Positions 32,041 through 39,738 of a DNA stretch of 64,000 nucleotides are shown piece after piece; position 1 is the first letter of the stretch; the number at the start of each line of letters is the position of its first letter. The notes under the pieces are model-generated. The model searched no databases. It was not told the DNA's origin and worked only from the letters and a program-made list of their open reading frames with translations. This stretch comes from Pseudomonadota bacterium (lineage in GTDB: Bacteria > Pseudomonadota > Gammaproteobacteria > Steroidobacterales > Steroidobacteraceae): the NCBI GenBank assembly GCA_016705325.1, contig JADIYJ010000006.1:62001-126000 (forward strand). Direction: 5' to 3'. The translations under genes were made by a program, and so were the position numbers.

Positions 32041-33090
32041 TCAGAACCGGTCGTTCAGCGTGACCCCGAGGCCGATCGTCGTCTGGCGCCAGTCGTAATC
32101 GATCATGCTTTCACCGTATCCGGTGAATACCTGCAGGTAACCCCGGAGCGGCCCGACCAGCGGGCGTGAGGCCCACGTGAACTGCGCCGCACCCTTGCCA
32201 GTGCTCAGGTTGCCGCGACCCATCAGCGTGAAGCTGTTGTCCCGCCACTTGTAGAAACCCGTAATCTCGCCGTGGCCGTAGTAATCCACGATGTCGGGAT
32301 TGTCGTCCTCGTAATCCGACGGCGTGATGCGAGTCCAGGCTCGGGCGAGCAGCACGAAATTGTCGCGTTCGATGCCCGCCTCGACAAACAGCCTGTCCCA
32401 GCTGCGCGAGATCGGGTCGGCCCGACCGTTCGACTGGTGCGTGTAGCCGAAATTGAGCAGGTTCCACTGCCAGCCGCCGAGGTCGACACCCGGGCGGAAG
32501 CTACCGAAGATCTCCGGCATGTAGTTGGTTTCGCGGAACGGGCGCGAGATGTCTGGGCTGTAAAGCTGCCACTGGCTCTGTTGGGTATAGGCGAACCACA
32601 AGCCCCAGCGGTGATCGTCGGTGGCCAGCAGCCGGCCTTTGAAACTCAGCTGGAACTTGGCCTCGACGTCATCGAAATCACCCTCTTCGTTGAACGCGTC
32701 GAACAGCGGCTCGTAGGGTGCGATGTTGGCGTCGGTCGTGTAGCGGCCCAGCAGGAGGTAATTGGGCTGGTGGAGTCTCACGTACGCACGCCTGGAGTCG
32801 GGCAGAAAGCCCCAGGTCGCGTCGATCAGCGAGGCAGGCTGTGGCGTGACAGGGGCAGCTTCCGCAGCGGGCACCGGTGCGGCAGGCGGTGGCGACGTGG
32901 CCGCCGAAGCACCATGCACCGCGTTGCCGACGGCGACATCAAAGCACGCGAGCCGCTCGACGGCGTCCGCCATTTCCAGGCACTGCGCACCGGGCGTTTC
33001 GGCTCGTGCTGCGCTTGGCGCAAAGGTCGCGCCCGCCAGGATTACGCATAGCCCTGGCAGGCGCGTCTGGCGCCGATTCGACGACAGCAT
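32041..33090 (-). CDS. pldA: Outer-membrane phospholipase A (OMPLA)
   Basis: A 349-residue outer-membrane enzyme that hydrolyses phospholipids in the outer leaflet when the envelope is damaged. After a signal peptide (cleaved near ARAE), residues ~30-90 are a Pro/Ala-rich linker. The barrel then carries the active-site strand YTHQSNGRADPISRSWDRLF: His and Ser of the catalytic triad in H-x-S, with Asp at the position of the E. coli Asn156. It ends in NDRF with a C-terminal Phe, as barrel proteins do. Length is somewhat above E. coli PldA because of the linker. It is followed by the SYLF lipoprotein gene on the same strand. Confidence 0.88.
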   Translation of the reverse strand: MLSSNRRQTRLPGLCVILAGATFAPSAARAETPGAQCLEMADAVERLACFDVAVGNAVHGASAATSPPPAAPVPAAEAAPVTPQPASLIDATWGFLPDSRRAYVRLHQPNYLLLGRYTTDANIAPYEPLFDAFNEEGDFDDVEAKFQLSFKGRLLATDDHRWGLWFAYTQQSQWQLYSPDISRPFRETNYMPEIFGSFRPGVDLGGWQWNLLNFGYTHQSNGRADPISRSWDRLFVEAGIERDNFVLLARAWTRITPSDYEDDNPDIVDYYGHGEITGFYKWRDNSFTLMGRGNLSTGKGAAQFTWASRPLVGPLRGYLQVFTGYGESMIDYDWRQTTIGLGVTLNDRF

Positions 33091-33103
33091 TACGCGTCGT
33101 TCG

Positions 33104-33669
33104 TCAGAGCTGCAGACGGGTAATCCGCGTTCCGTCGACCGTCAGGCCCGCCATCAAGCCCTGATTCGAGAGGATATAACCGATCACCGGCTGCTGCGAC
33201 GTGGCGCTGGTCAACTGCGCATTCGCGCCGACGGAAATCAACGTGACCGAAGCATCGACCCCGGCCGTCCAGCCACGGCTGTCCTGGAAGTTCTTCAGCG
33301 CGGCGTCGGTCATGAACAGCAGGAAAACCGCCGTCGACTGGGCCCCGGCCTGCAGGCCGAACGAGCCGCTGGTGGTGCGGTGGAAACTGACCGTCTTGCC
33401 GTTCACGCGCAGGGCGCCATCGCCCCGGGACGCGCCGACGATGAAGCCGGCCTCGAGCACGGAGGGGAACACGAGCACGCCCTTGGCGCGTCCGACGAGT
33501 TCCTGGGAACCCGGCACCTGGCGTGCGAGCGACGCGAGCGCATTATCCACACCGGAATCCAGGCTCTGGCGCCGTGTCGCCGGATCGCCTGCGTCCGAGC
33601 CCGTGGTGGTGCAACCGGTCGCGAACACCGAAAGGCTCAGCAGAGCCGCAAGAAAATCCTTTTATTCAC
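33104..33669 (-). CDS. SYLF/YSC84-domain lipoprotein, start region split by a frameshift
   Basis: The body is a SYLF (Ysc84) lipid-binding domain: AKGVLVFPSVLEAGFIVGAS, GWTAGVDASVTLISVG and a LTVDGTRI end. The obvious frame starts only at a GTG at 33628, inside the lipoprotein signal. A GTG at 33669 with GAGAGGG upstream encodes MNKRIF, which joins to LAALLSLSVFATGC if one A is added to the run at 33654-33657. The result is a 188-residue lipoprotein with the lipid cysteine in FATGC. Family members bind phosphoinositides in eukaryotes; the bacterial role is unknown. It lies 13 bases upstream of the OMPLA start region on the same strand, so they may be one transcript. Confidence 0.78.
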
Positions 33670-33731
33670 TTATCAATCCCTCTCTTCAATACTAACCGTC
33701 GGGAGGACGGCCGCCGGCCTGCCGGGGTCTT

Positions 33732-34328
33732 TCAGCCAGCCAACCAGTCGGCGGACGGGATCAGTCGCCGCAGATCAAGCGCATCCGGCGTTCGGCCCGG
33801 GTCGAACTCCGCATCCGTCTCGGCATTCAGCAGCTGCTCTTTGGCGGCAGCGCAGGCGTTCGCTTCCGCCGTGGCGCTCGCAGGTACCGGCGTGTTGGCG
33901 GGGGCATTGCAGCGGGCATCGTCCGCAAGGCGGATGTTGTTCAGCGCTCCACGCTCGACCGAAACGCAGTCACCTACGCGCAGGCCGGCTTGCTCGGTCA
34001 CCATACGAATGGTGTTGGTGCCGCCAATCAGGATCGTGTATTCGAATCCGGTCGACGAGCCCGCGGCGCCCGCCAGGCGGCTGCCGACGGCCGCGCCGCC
34101 CACGCCGCGCAACGCGCGATTGCTGCGCGACTGCCCGGAGCCCGACGCTACGCCCAGCGCGCCGCCAACGATCGTGCCAGCGGCATTCGCGCCCTGGTTC
34201 TGGATGTCGACCTGGCGCACGGCAGTGATCCTGCCATAAGTCACCGTGGTCTGTGCAATGGCCTCGCCCGCCACAAAAACGACACCCAGCAGTGCGATCG
34301 ACCCGATGAAATTCCAGCGCATCTTCAT
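33732..34328 (-). CDS. SlyB-like glycine-zipper envelope protein
   Basis: A 198-residue exported protein with a signal peptide (core IALLGVVFVAG, cleaved near AIAQ). Residues ~30-90 are like the SlyB/PcP family: VTYGRITAVRQVDIQNQG, then the glycine-zipper AGTIVGGALGVASGSG...LRGVGGAAVGSRLAG, then FEYTILIGG. The C-terminal ~60 residues are Ala-rich with two cysteines and have no match I know. The usual lipobox cysteine of SlyB is absent, so this form may be soluble or inserted by its zipper. ATG 34328 has GGAG eight bases upstream. Such proteins stabilise the outer membrane. Confidence 0.75.
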   Translation of the reverse strand: MKMRWNFIGSIALLGVVFVAGEAIAQTTVTYGRITAVRQVDIQNQGANAAGTIVGGALGVASGSGQSRSNRALRGVGGAAVGSRLAGAAGSSTGFEYTILIGGTNTIRMVTEQAGLRVGDCVSVERGALNNIRLADDARCNAPANTPVPASATAEANACAAAKEQLLNAETDAEFDPGRTPDALDLRRLIPSADWLAG

Positions 34329-34738
34329 GCTTGTTGCTCCTGAATTGTGCAAATGTACGGCGACCGGCAAGGGGTCCTGCCCGGGGGGGCGCCATTGGCT
34401 GCACGCGCCAACGCCGGGTCGATTATCCGAGCCGGTCACCAGTGCATGCTGCGCCGAGAAGTGCTTGTCGCAGCTCATAAAATAGCAGATAAAAATAGCT
34501 GCGAATCGGCGACTAACTGAAAGCATAGGTGCGTCACCACAGGAGAGTTACCCCACGGTTACCGCGCCTTGGCGACACTGTTTCAGAGCGTCGGCACCGC
34601 ATGTGGCACTGCGATCGCAACACTCACCCTTGCGATTGCGGAGGACCAGGAAGCCGCTTAGGGTACCGGCTCGCTGGGCACGCGGCGAGAATGCGGCGTG
34701 CGTGAGTCCGGTACAAGAAGAATCCAACGGAGGCGAGC
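34329..34738. other. 410-base gap with AT-rich promoter-like segment
   Basis: The gap lies between the divergent starts of the SlyB-like gene and the permease fragment. The stretch 34480-34530 (ATAAAATAGCAGATAAAAAT) is markedly AT-rich for this genome and probably carries promoters. Before the fragment is a good ribosome site (GGAGGCGAGC). I found no coding sequence. Confidence 0.45.
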
Positions 34739-34960
34739 ATGGCCGAACAGAAGATGTCACGGACGGCGCTCACCGCCATGGTGGTGGGCGGAATGGTCGG
34801 GGCGGGAATATTCTCGCTGCCGCGGACGTTTGCCAATGCCACTGGACCGATGGGAGCGGTCATCGCCTGGCTGATTGCAGGTACCGGCATGTACATGCTG
34901 GCAAGCGTCTTCCAGGCCCTGGCCGAGCGACGGCCCGACATCGACGCCGTCGCCTACTGA
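34739..34960 (+). pseudogene. N-terminal fragment of an APC-family amino acid permease (ArcD-like)
   Basis: Only 73 residues remain: KMSRTALTAMVVGGMVGAGIFSLP is the first helix of basic amino acid/polyamine antiporters of the APC family, followed by most of helix 2 and LAERRPDIDAVAY. A TGA stop follows. These transporters normally have ~450-480 residues. The next 100 bases do not encode more of the permease in any frame, so most of the gene has been deleted. The ribosome-binding site is intact. It is not functional as a transporter. Confidence 0.75.
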
Positions 34961-35068
34961 TTGCGTGGTAGCAGCCGTTGGCCGCGCCGACAAGGCCGTT
35001 CGGCGCGGGTATGGTGCTGGCGGGCGTGTGCCCTGAGAGCTCCGAATACACTGGCAAGGACAGCGACC

Positions 35069-36301
35069 ATGCGAACTCTCACAGCCGCACGTGCTGCCCT
35101 CGCCCTGGCATGCTCACTCGCGCTCGCGCTGCCCGGCGCCGATGCGGTCGCCGCGGTTGCCGTGGCCCAGGCTGCGGTGACACGCGGCAACGAATTGCTC
35201 GCCACAGGCGACTACGCAGCGGCCCATGTCGCCTTCAACGAGGCCCTCGAAGCCGACCCGAGTTCGGTCGAGGCCCACCTCGGCCGTGCGCGGGCCTATT
35301 ACGGCATGGGAGAGTACGCCCGGGCTCGACTCGAGTTCGAGGCGGTCCTCGGCTACGACCCCGCGGTCGTGGCGCCCGACCTCCAGACGCTGGACGCGAT
35401 CTACGACGGCATCGCCGAGGATTACGCCGCGGGCAGAACCTGGTCGCCCTTCTATTACGCTGAAACAGGCATCGGCAACTACTGCCAGAACAGTTCCAAG
35501 TCAACGGACATTTTTGGCGGAGCCGGCGAGTACGACACGTTCCTGCCGATCCGCACCGGCGGTGGCTGGAGCGCGCCCCTGACGGAGCGCCATTCGTTCA
35601 ATGGCACGCTGGACTACCGCTTCCGCTGGTACGACGACAAGAACCGCCGCAACGACTCCGACCTGCGCTGGAACTTGAACCTGAGCCGACCGGTGGACGA
35701 CGACAACCTGCGCTTCGGCATGCGCGGACGGACGAGCTACCGCGGTGACGGCCAGTACCGCAATGACTGGGGTGCGTTTGCGACCTACAGCATCGGCTTT
35801 GGTGCGAGCGACCGCCTCGCGATGACCGGTGAGTTTCGCGAGCGGCGCTACCCGAGCGGACCCTTGCGCTCGAGGACGCGCGACATCGCGGAGTTGACGG
35901 CCCTATGGACGCACTCGCTCGCCAACGGCAAGACCTCCCTGTCGCTCGGTGGGTCATTCGCCGAGGAGTGGGCCACGCAGGAGCGCATCGATGGCGACGC
36001 TTCGATCTGGAGCGTCCGCAGCTCACTCAACCATGCGTTCAGCGACTCGCTCGACGCATTCTTCTTTCTCGAGTATTGGGAGGAGGGATACGAAGAGGAA
36101 CGGCCGGACTTCAGCACCGACCCGAACCTGCTGGTCCAACGCAGCGACGACCTTGTGTACGCTGGTGGCGGGCTGATATGGTCGTTCGCTCCCGGCTGGA
36201 CGCTGCGACCGGCGTTCGAGTACGACTGGGAGAACAGCAATATCCCGGCGCTTGCGTACAGCAATACCGAAGTGTGGGTGACCGTGCGCAAGTCGTTCTG
36301 A
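35069..36301 (+). CDS. TPR protein with C-terminal outer-membrane beta-barrel
   Basis: A 410-residue protein with signal peptide (core ARAALALACSLALALP). Residues ~35-105 hold two TPR units (RGNELLATGDYAAAHVAFNEALEADP, AHLGRARAYYGMGEYARARLEFEAVL). From residue ~125 the sequence turns into alternating aromatic/charged strands ending in VRKSF, as in outer-membrane barrels. This layout recalls PelB/BcsC/AlgK-type secretion components, and surface-lipoprotein assembly modifier (Slam)-like proteins, which also have an N-terminal TPR and a barrel. The TPR part here is short. ATG 35069 follows AAGGA. It is followed by an efflux-gene remnant. Function is not certain. Confidence 0.7.
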   Translation: MRTLTAARAALALACSLALALPGADAVAAVAVAQAAVTRGNELLATGDYAAAHVAFNEALEADPSSVEAHLGRARAYYGMGEYARARLEFEAVLGYDPAVVAPDLQTLDAIYDGIAEDYAAGRTWSPFYYAETGIGNYCQNSSKSTDIFGGAGEYDTFLPIRTGGGWSAPLTERHSFNGTLDYRFRWYDDKNRRNDSDLRWNLNLSRPVDDDNLRFGMRGRTSYRGDGQYRNDWGAFATYSIGFGASDRLAMTGEFRERRYPSGPLRSRTRDIAELTALWTHSLANGKTSLSLGGSFAEEWATQERIDGDASIWSVRSSLNHAFSDSLDAFFFLEYWEEGYEEERPDFSTDPNLLVQRSDDLVYAGGGLIWSFAPGWTLRPAFEYDWENSNIPALAYSNTEVWVTVRKSF

Positions 36302-36337
36302 AGGCCATGACCAGCAACAAAGCCCAGTGCCGATGAA

Positions 36338-36514
36338 GCGACCGTCCGAACCGCAACCGCTGTTGCTGCTCGAGGCGACCTGGCATCGGTGCGCCTGCAG
36401 GCGGATCGCTACGCACAGGTCGTCAACGTGTACCAGGCGATGGGTGGCGGCTGGGTCGATATCGCCAGCTCGATTGCGCCCAAGCCGCAAAGCACCGTCA
36501 ACCCTGGTCTATGA
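36338..36514 (+). pseudogene. C-terminal remnant of an RND efflux outer-membrane factor (NodT/OprM-like)
   Basis: A plus-strand frame ending at TGA 36512-36514 reads RLQADRYAQVVNVYQAMGGGW and a few more residues. The ending YxALGGGW is the hallmark C-terminus of the NodT-type efflux lipoproteins. About 45 residues are recognisable, of ~480 normally present, and no start exists. Its stop overlaps the ATG of the next gene (ATGA), so the intact ancestor was coupled to that gene. This is a deletion scar. Confidence 0.6.
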
Positions 36515-37551
36515 CAGCGAATGATTTACGCCCGGACAGTATCCGGGCTGGCTGGCTACGGAGAATTCCGGGCCGGCTGTTCAAGGGTATCCGGTTTCTT
36601 TTTCTCGCGCTGGTTCTCGCGTGGGCGTCCCTTGCCATCTATTTTTCGACCCTGCCCTGGACCTGGTTGCGGATCGGCCTCGCCGTCGCCTTTGCCGCGT
36701 TCGGCATCTGGGCCTTGTGGATTGCACGCCGGCCTCGCATGCGATGGGTCTTTGCGGCGCTGTATGTCCTCGTGCTCGTCGGGTGGAGTTTCATCCAGCC
36801 CTCGCACGATCGCGATTGGCGACAGGACGTCGGCGTCATGCCCCGTGCAACCATCGACGGCGACCGCGTGCGGATCTCCGGGGTGCGCAATTTTGACTAC
36901 AGCAGCCGGGACGATTTCACGGTGCGGTACGAAGAGCGCGAAGCGTCGTTGCCGCACCTGACCGGGCTCGATTTCTTCATCTCGTACTGGATGCCGGGAC
37001 CGGTCGGCCATACGTTTCTAAGCTTCACCTTCGACAACGCGCCCCCGCTCAACATCTCGATCGAGACGCGACCGGAGGTGGGTGAAGGCTTCGACCCGCT
37101 GGCGTCACTATTCAAGAAGTACGAGTTGATCTACGTCGTGGGCGAAGAGCGCGACATCGTCGGCGTGCGCACGAATTTCCGCGGCGAGGACGTCTACGTG
37201 TATCGCCTGCGGGTGCCGGCCGAAGTGGCGCGCAACCTGTTGCTGGTCTACCTCGAACGCATCAACGAGCTGGCTGATCGCCCGGAGTTCTACCACCTGC
37301 TGAGCAACAGCTGCACGATCAACATCGTGCGCTACGCGAACCTGGTCGGCCGCAGCGGCGATTTCGATCTCCGCCACTATCTCAACGGCTGGGTCGACCG
37401 TTATTTCTACGACACCAGGCTGCTGACGACGGAGTTCCCCTTTGCGGAACTGCGTCAGCGTTCGCGGGTCGACGCGAGCGTAAAGGCATCCGAGGAGATC
37501 GAAGACTTCTCGCAGCACATCCGCGAGTCTGTGCCGGGAATGCGGCCTTGA
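36511..37551 (+). CDS. DUF4105 membrane protein (Lnb N-terminal-like)
   Basis: A 346-residue protein with two or three hydrophobic helices at residues ~28-45, 52-69 and ~77-95, then a periplasmic DUF4105 domain. The domain has HTFLSFTFDNAPPLNISIETRPE and the YHLLSNSCTINIVRYA block with a cysteine, characteristic of the family. DUF4105 is related to the N-terminal part of lacto-N-biosidase-type proteins; its enzymatic role, if any, is unproven. The upstream start overlaps the stop of the efflux remnant. Downstream is a META-domain gene at 37644. Confidence 0.78.
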   Translation: MTANDLRPDSIRAGWLRRIPGRLFKGIRFLFLALVLAWASLAIYFSTLPWTWLRIGLAVAFAAFGIWALWIARRPRMRWVFAALYVLVLVGWSFIQPSHDRDWRQDVGVMPRATIDGDRVRISGVRNFDYSSRDDFTVRYEEREASLPHLTGLDFFISYWMPGPVGHTFLSFTFDNAPPLNISIETRPEVGEGFDPLASLFKKYELIYVVGEERDIVGVRTNFRGEDVYVYRLRVPAEVARNLLLVYLERINELADRPEFYHLLSNSCTINIVRYANLVGRSGDFDLRHYLNGWVDRYFYDTRLLTTEFPFAELRQRSRVDASVKASEEIEDFSQHIRESVPGMRP

Positions 37552-37643
37552 ATCGGCAAGTCGTGTGTCGCGGCCTGCCGACTTGTAACCCTACCCGGAA
37601 GCCGGTGCGCTTCCATGGTCAACCTTTGGAACGGAGTGCGCCC

Positions 37644-38375
37644 ATGTCCCTGTATCACCCCGCCGTTGCGTCGGCTCCTGCCAGCCCCTCCGTGGCCACG
37701 CCGACCCCTGATACGGCCACGACCCTGGTCGCTTACAAGTGGCAACTCGCGTCAGCGACCGATGCCGCGGGCCAGTCGATCGCTGCGCTCTTCCCGACAC
37801 CGGACAAGCCGTTGGGACTCCAGTTCGCCGACGGCCGGCTCGGCGTGACCGGCGGCTGCAATCGCCTGAACGCCGGCTACCAGCTGCTCGACTCCGCGCA
37901 AATGCAGGTCAGCCAGGGGATGTCGACGATGATGGCCTGTCCGCCGCCGCTGGCAAACGCCGATGCGGCCATCGCCAAGTTCCTGAGCGGCACCCTGCAA
38001 GTTAACATCGAGGGTGAGACCGGCGCGCCGCAACTGCGACTGGCAGCGGCCGATGGCAACACGCTGACCTTCAGCGGTACGCTGACGCCGGAAACCCGGT
38101 TCGGTGGGCCTGGCATGCGCGCGTTTCTCGAAGTGTCACCTGAGCCGTGCGCGGCGCCGTCGGCAAGCCCGTGCCTGATGGTGCGCGATCGCCACTTCGA
38201 CGAGCAAGGCCTCGCGAGCGGCACGCCAGGCGACTGGCGCGCGCTGGCCGAGGGCATCGAAGGCTACACCCCCGTCGCAGGCGAACAGCACGTGGTGCGG
38301 GTCAAGCGTTTCGAGCAGGCTGGAACGGAGCACTTCGTGCTCGACTTGATCATCGAGACGCGAACGACCCAATGA
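37644..38375 (+). CDS. META/HslJ and DUF4377 domain protein
   Basis: A 243-residue protein in two parts. Residues ~25-140 are a META (HslJ-like) domain: LVAYKWQLASATDAAG, GLQFADGRLGVTGGCNRLNAGY, and STMMACPPPLANADAAIAKFL with the conserved cysteines. Residues ~150-243 match DUF4377 (FLEVSPEPCAAP...CLMVRDRHFDEQG, then VKRFEQ). Such proteins are usually exported lipoproteins, but no signal peptide is visible from ATG 37644 (GGAG upstream) or in the longer frame from 37548. A start-region error or loss of the signal is possible. The family is linked to heat and antibiotic tolerance, not to a known reaction. Confidence 0.75.
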   Translation: MSLYHPAVASAPASPSVATPTPDTATTLVAYKWQLASATDAAGQSIAALFPTPDKPLGLQFADGRLGVTGGCNRLNAGYQLLDSAQMQVSQGMSTMMACPPPLANADAAIAKFLSGTLQVNIEGETGAPQLRLAAADGNTLTFSGTLTPETRFGGPGMRAFLEVSPEPCAAPSASPCLMVRDRHFDEQGLASGTPGDWRALAEGIEGYTPVAGEQHVVRVKRFEQAGTEHFVLDLIIETRTTQ

Positions 38376-38424
38376 GTCGGGTCGGCGCCCTGCGCCCTTG
38401 GTCGCGATCGGACCCGGTGGCAGG

Positions 38425-39360
38425 TTACTGCGCCGGGTCGAGCTGCGCCGGGTCGAGCTGCGCCTGCTGCAGATGCTTCCGCACCAGCCCCGGCAGGATC
38501 CGGAAGTCGAGGTCTAAGGCCCGCTCGAAGCGAAGAGCGTTTTCTGCAGCGGCCTCCAGTCGTTGCCGATCGCGCAGGGCGGGACCTGCGAACACAACCA
38601 TGTTGCCACCCCACCCGACGGTCACCGGAATGACGGGGTCGCCGAATACCTTGCGAATTCTCTCGACATGCAGCGTGCTGTCCGACTCGTGGGCCGCGAG
38701 GTTCATCACGAACACCCCGTCGTCACCGAGTATGCGGCGGGAGTTCTCGATGAACTCAGGTTCTGCGATCGATCGTGATATTCCATTGCGATCGTAGGCG
38801 TCGACGAGCAGCACATCCGGGAACTCCGCGGAGTCGGCCAGGTCTGCGACATAGCGGGCGCCGTCGCCGTGGATGACGCGCAGGTCGGTGCCATCCGGTG
38901 GAATCCTGAAATGATTCCGCAGTGCGATGACGTTCGCATCGATCTCGAGGACCGTGACGTGCGTCGACGGCAGGCGGCGATTGCAGAACTTGACCAGCGA
39001 CCCGCCACCGAGACCGATCATGAGGATGCGCCGTGGCTCCGGACAGAACAGCAGGAACGCCATCATCTTGCGCGTGTAGTCGTTCACGAGCGCGTCGGGA
39101 TCGTCGATCCGCATTTCGCTCTGGACGCTGCCGTCGATGGTGAAGCACATCGCGCGATGCTTGCCGTCTTCGACCAGGAAGGGCTTGTCATAGGTGCCCG
39201 TCATCAGTCGCTGGCACAGTACGGCCGACGCGGCTGCTGTCGGTTCCAGAACGCGCACCAGCGTGCCAGGGTCAAGCGTGAGGCCGCCAAGCGATAGCAG
39301 GTCCTCACTACTCTGGCTGGTCGAGCCCCAACCATCCTGCTGCGACGTGGCCAGGTTCAC
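38425..39360 (-). CDS. Spermidine synthase-like methyltransferase-fold protein
   Basis: A 311-residue Rossmann-fold protein like spermidine synthases without transmembrane segments. Seen: ILMIGLGGGSLVKF (cofactor glycine motif), VTVLEIDANVIALRNHF, VIHGDGARYV, and DVLLVDAYDRNGIS in place of the usual DxxDPxGP active-site loop. Neighbours do not encode polyamine biosynthesis, so the real substrate is uncertain. The last residues are a QLDPA repeat, coded by a 15-base tandem repeat. It ends 49 bases from the META gene end (converging) and starts 45 bases from the ribbon-helix-helix gene end on the same strand. Confidence 0.75.
   Translation of the reverse strand: MNLATSQQDGWGSTSQSSEDLLSLGGLTLDPGTLVRVLEPTAAASAVLCQRLMTGTYDKPFLVEDGKHRAMCFTIDGSVQSEMRIDDPDALVNDYTRKMMAFLLFCPEPRRILMIGLGGGSLVKFCNRRLPSTHVTVLEIDANVIALRNHFRIPPDGTDLRVIHGDGARYVADLADSAEFPDVLLVDAYDRNGISRSIAEPEFIENSRRILGDDGVFVMNLAAHESDSTLHVERIRKVFGDPVIPVTVGWGGNMVVFAGPALRDRQRLEAAAENALRFERALDLDFRILPGLVRKHLQQAQLDPAQLDPAQ
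38428..38464. repeat. 15-base tandem repeat in the 3' end of the spermidine synthase-like gene
   Basis: CTGCGCCGGGTCGAG at 38428-38442 is repeated exactly at 38443-38457, with a partial third unit to 38464. It keeps the reading frame and adds QLDPA units to the C-terminus. Copy number could vary between strains. Confidence 0.85.
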
Positions 39361-39405
39361 GCGCCGCGTGCGCTTTGCGCGGCATGCGCGCGGATCGACG
39401 CGACA

Positions 39406-39612
39406 TCAACGCCTCTTTCCGGCCCGATCGAACGCATCCGACTCCGCCGGCGTCCACGGTGTTCCGGTCTGGTCTTCGATGTAGCGCCGGATCAGCTGCC
39501 TGACGACCTGTGAGGGCGTGGTGTCCTGCTCCGCGCAGATGCGTTCGAGCAACGCTTTCTTGCGCGGGTCGATCAGCACGGTCAGGCGGGCGGTGCGGTC
39601 CTCGAGTGGCAA
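39406..39612 (-). CDS. Ribbon-helix-helix (CopG/Arc-type) DNA-binding protein
   Basis: A 68-residue protein with an N-terminal strand RLTVLIDPRKKALLERICAE then a helix-turn-helix-like DTTPSQVVRQLIRRYIED. This is the RHH fold, which binds palindromic DNA as a dimer through the beta strand. It is divergent from the hyf operon, with a 71-base gap that contains a perfect palindrome over a TATAAT box. It is therefore the prime candidate to repress its own gene and hyfB. Many RHH proteins are antitoxins, but no toxin gene is adjacent: the minus-strand gene downstream is the spermidine synthase-like gene. Confidence 0.82.
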   Translation of the reverse strand: MPLEDRTARLTVLIDPRKKALLERICAEQDTTPSQVVRQLIRRYIEDQTGTPWTPAESDAFDRAGKRR

Positions 39613-39650
39613 GCGAATTCCTCACGGTGCCCAGGGCATGTGCTTGTGAT

Positions 39651-39668
39651 TATAATGCAATTTGCATT
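39651..39668 (+). promoter_or_regulatory. TATAAT box overlapped by perfect AATGCAA-T-TTGCATT palindrome
   Basis: TATAAT at 39651-39656 is a perfect -10 sequence. The inverted repeat AATGCAA (39654-39660), T, TTGCATT (39662-39668) overlaps its last three bases. It lies 16 bases before the ATG at 39684 of the hyfB leader and 39 bases from the start of the divergent RHH gene. A bound dimer would block the polymerase. No good -35 box was found. Confidence 0.6.
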
Positions 39669-39738
39669 GGAGTAGAATCAGACATGGCCCCGATCGACTC
39701 GCCCTGACCCTATCCTGGCGCTGCTGGCGTGCTGGGCG

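Noticed and set aside
34739..34960. Short membrane peptide gene
   Set aside because: Its sequence is the first two helices of an APC permease; truncation is the simpler reading.
39406..39612. RHH protein as antitoxin of a toxin-antitoxin pair
   Set aside because: The downstream same-strand gene is a spermidine synthase-like protein and no toxin-sized gene is adjacent.
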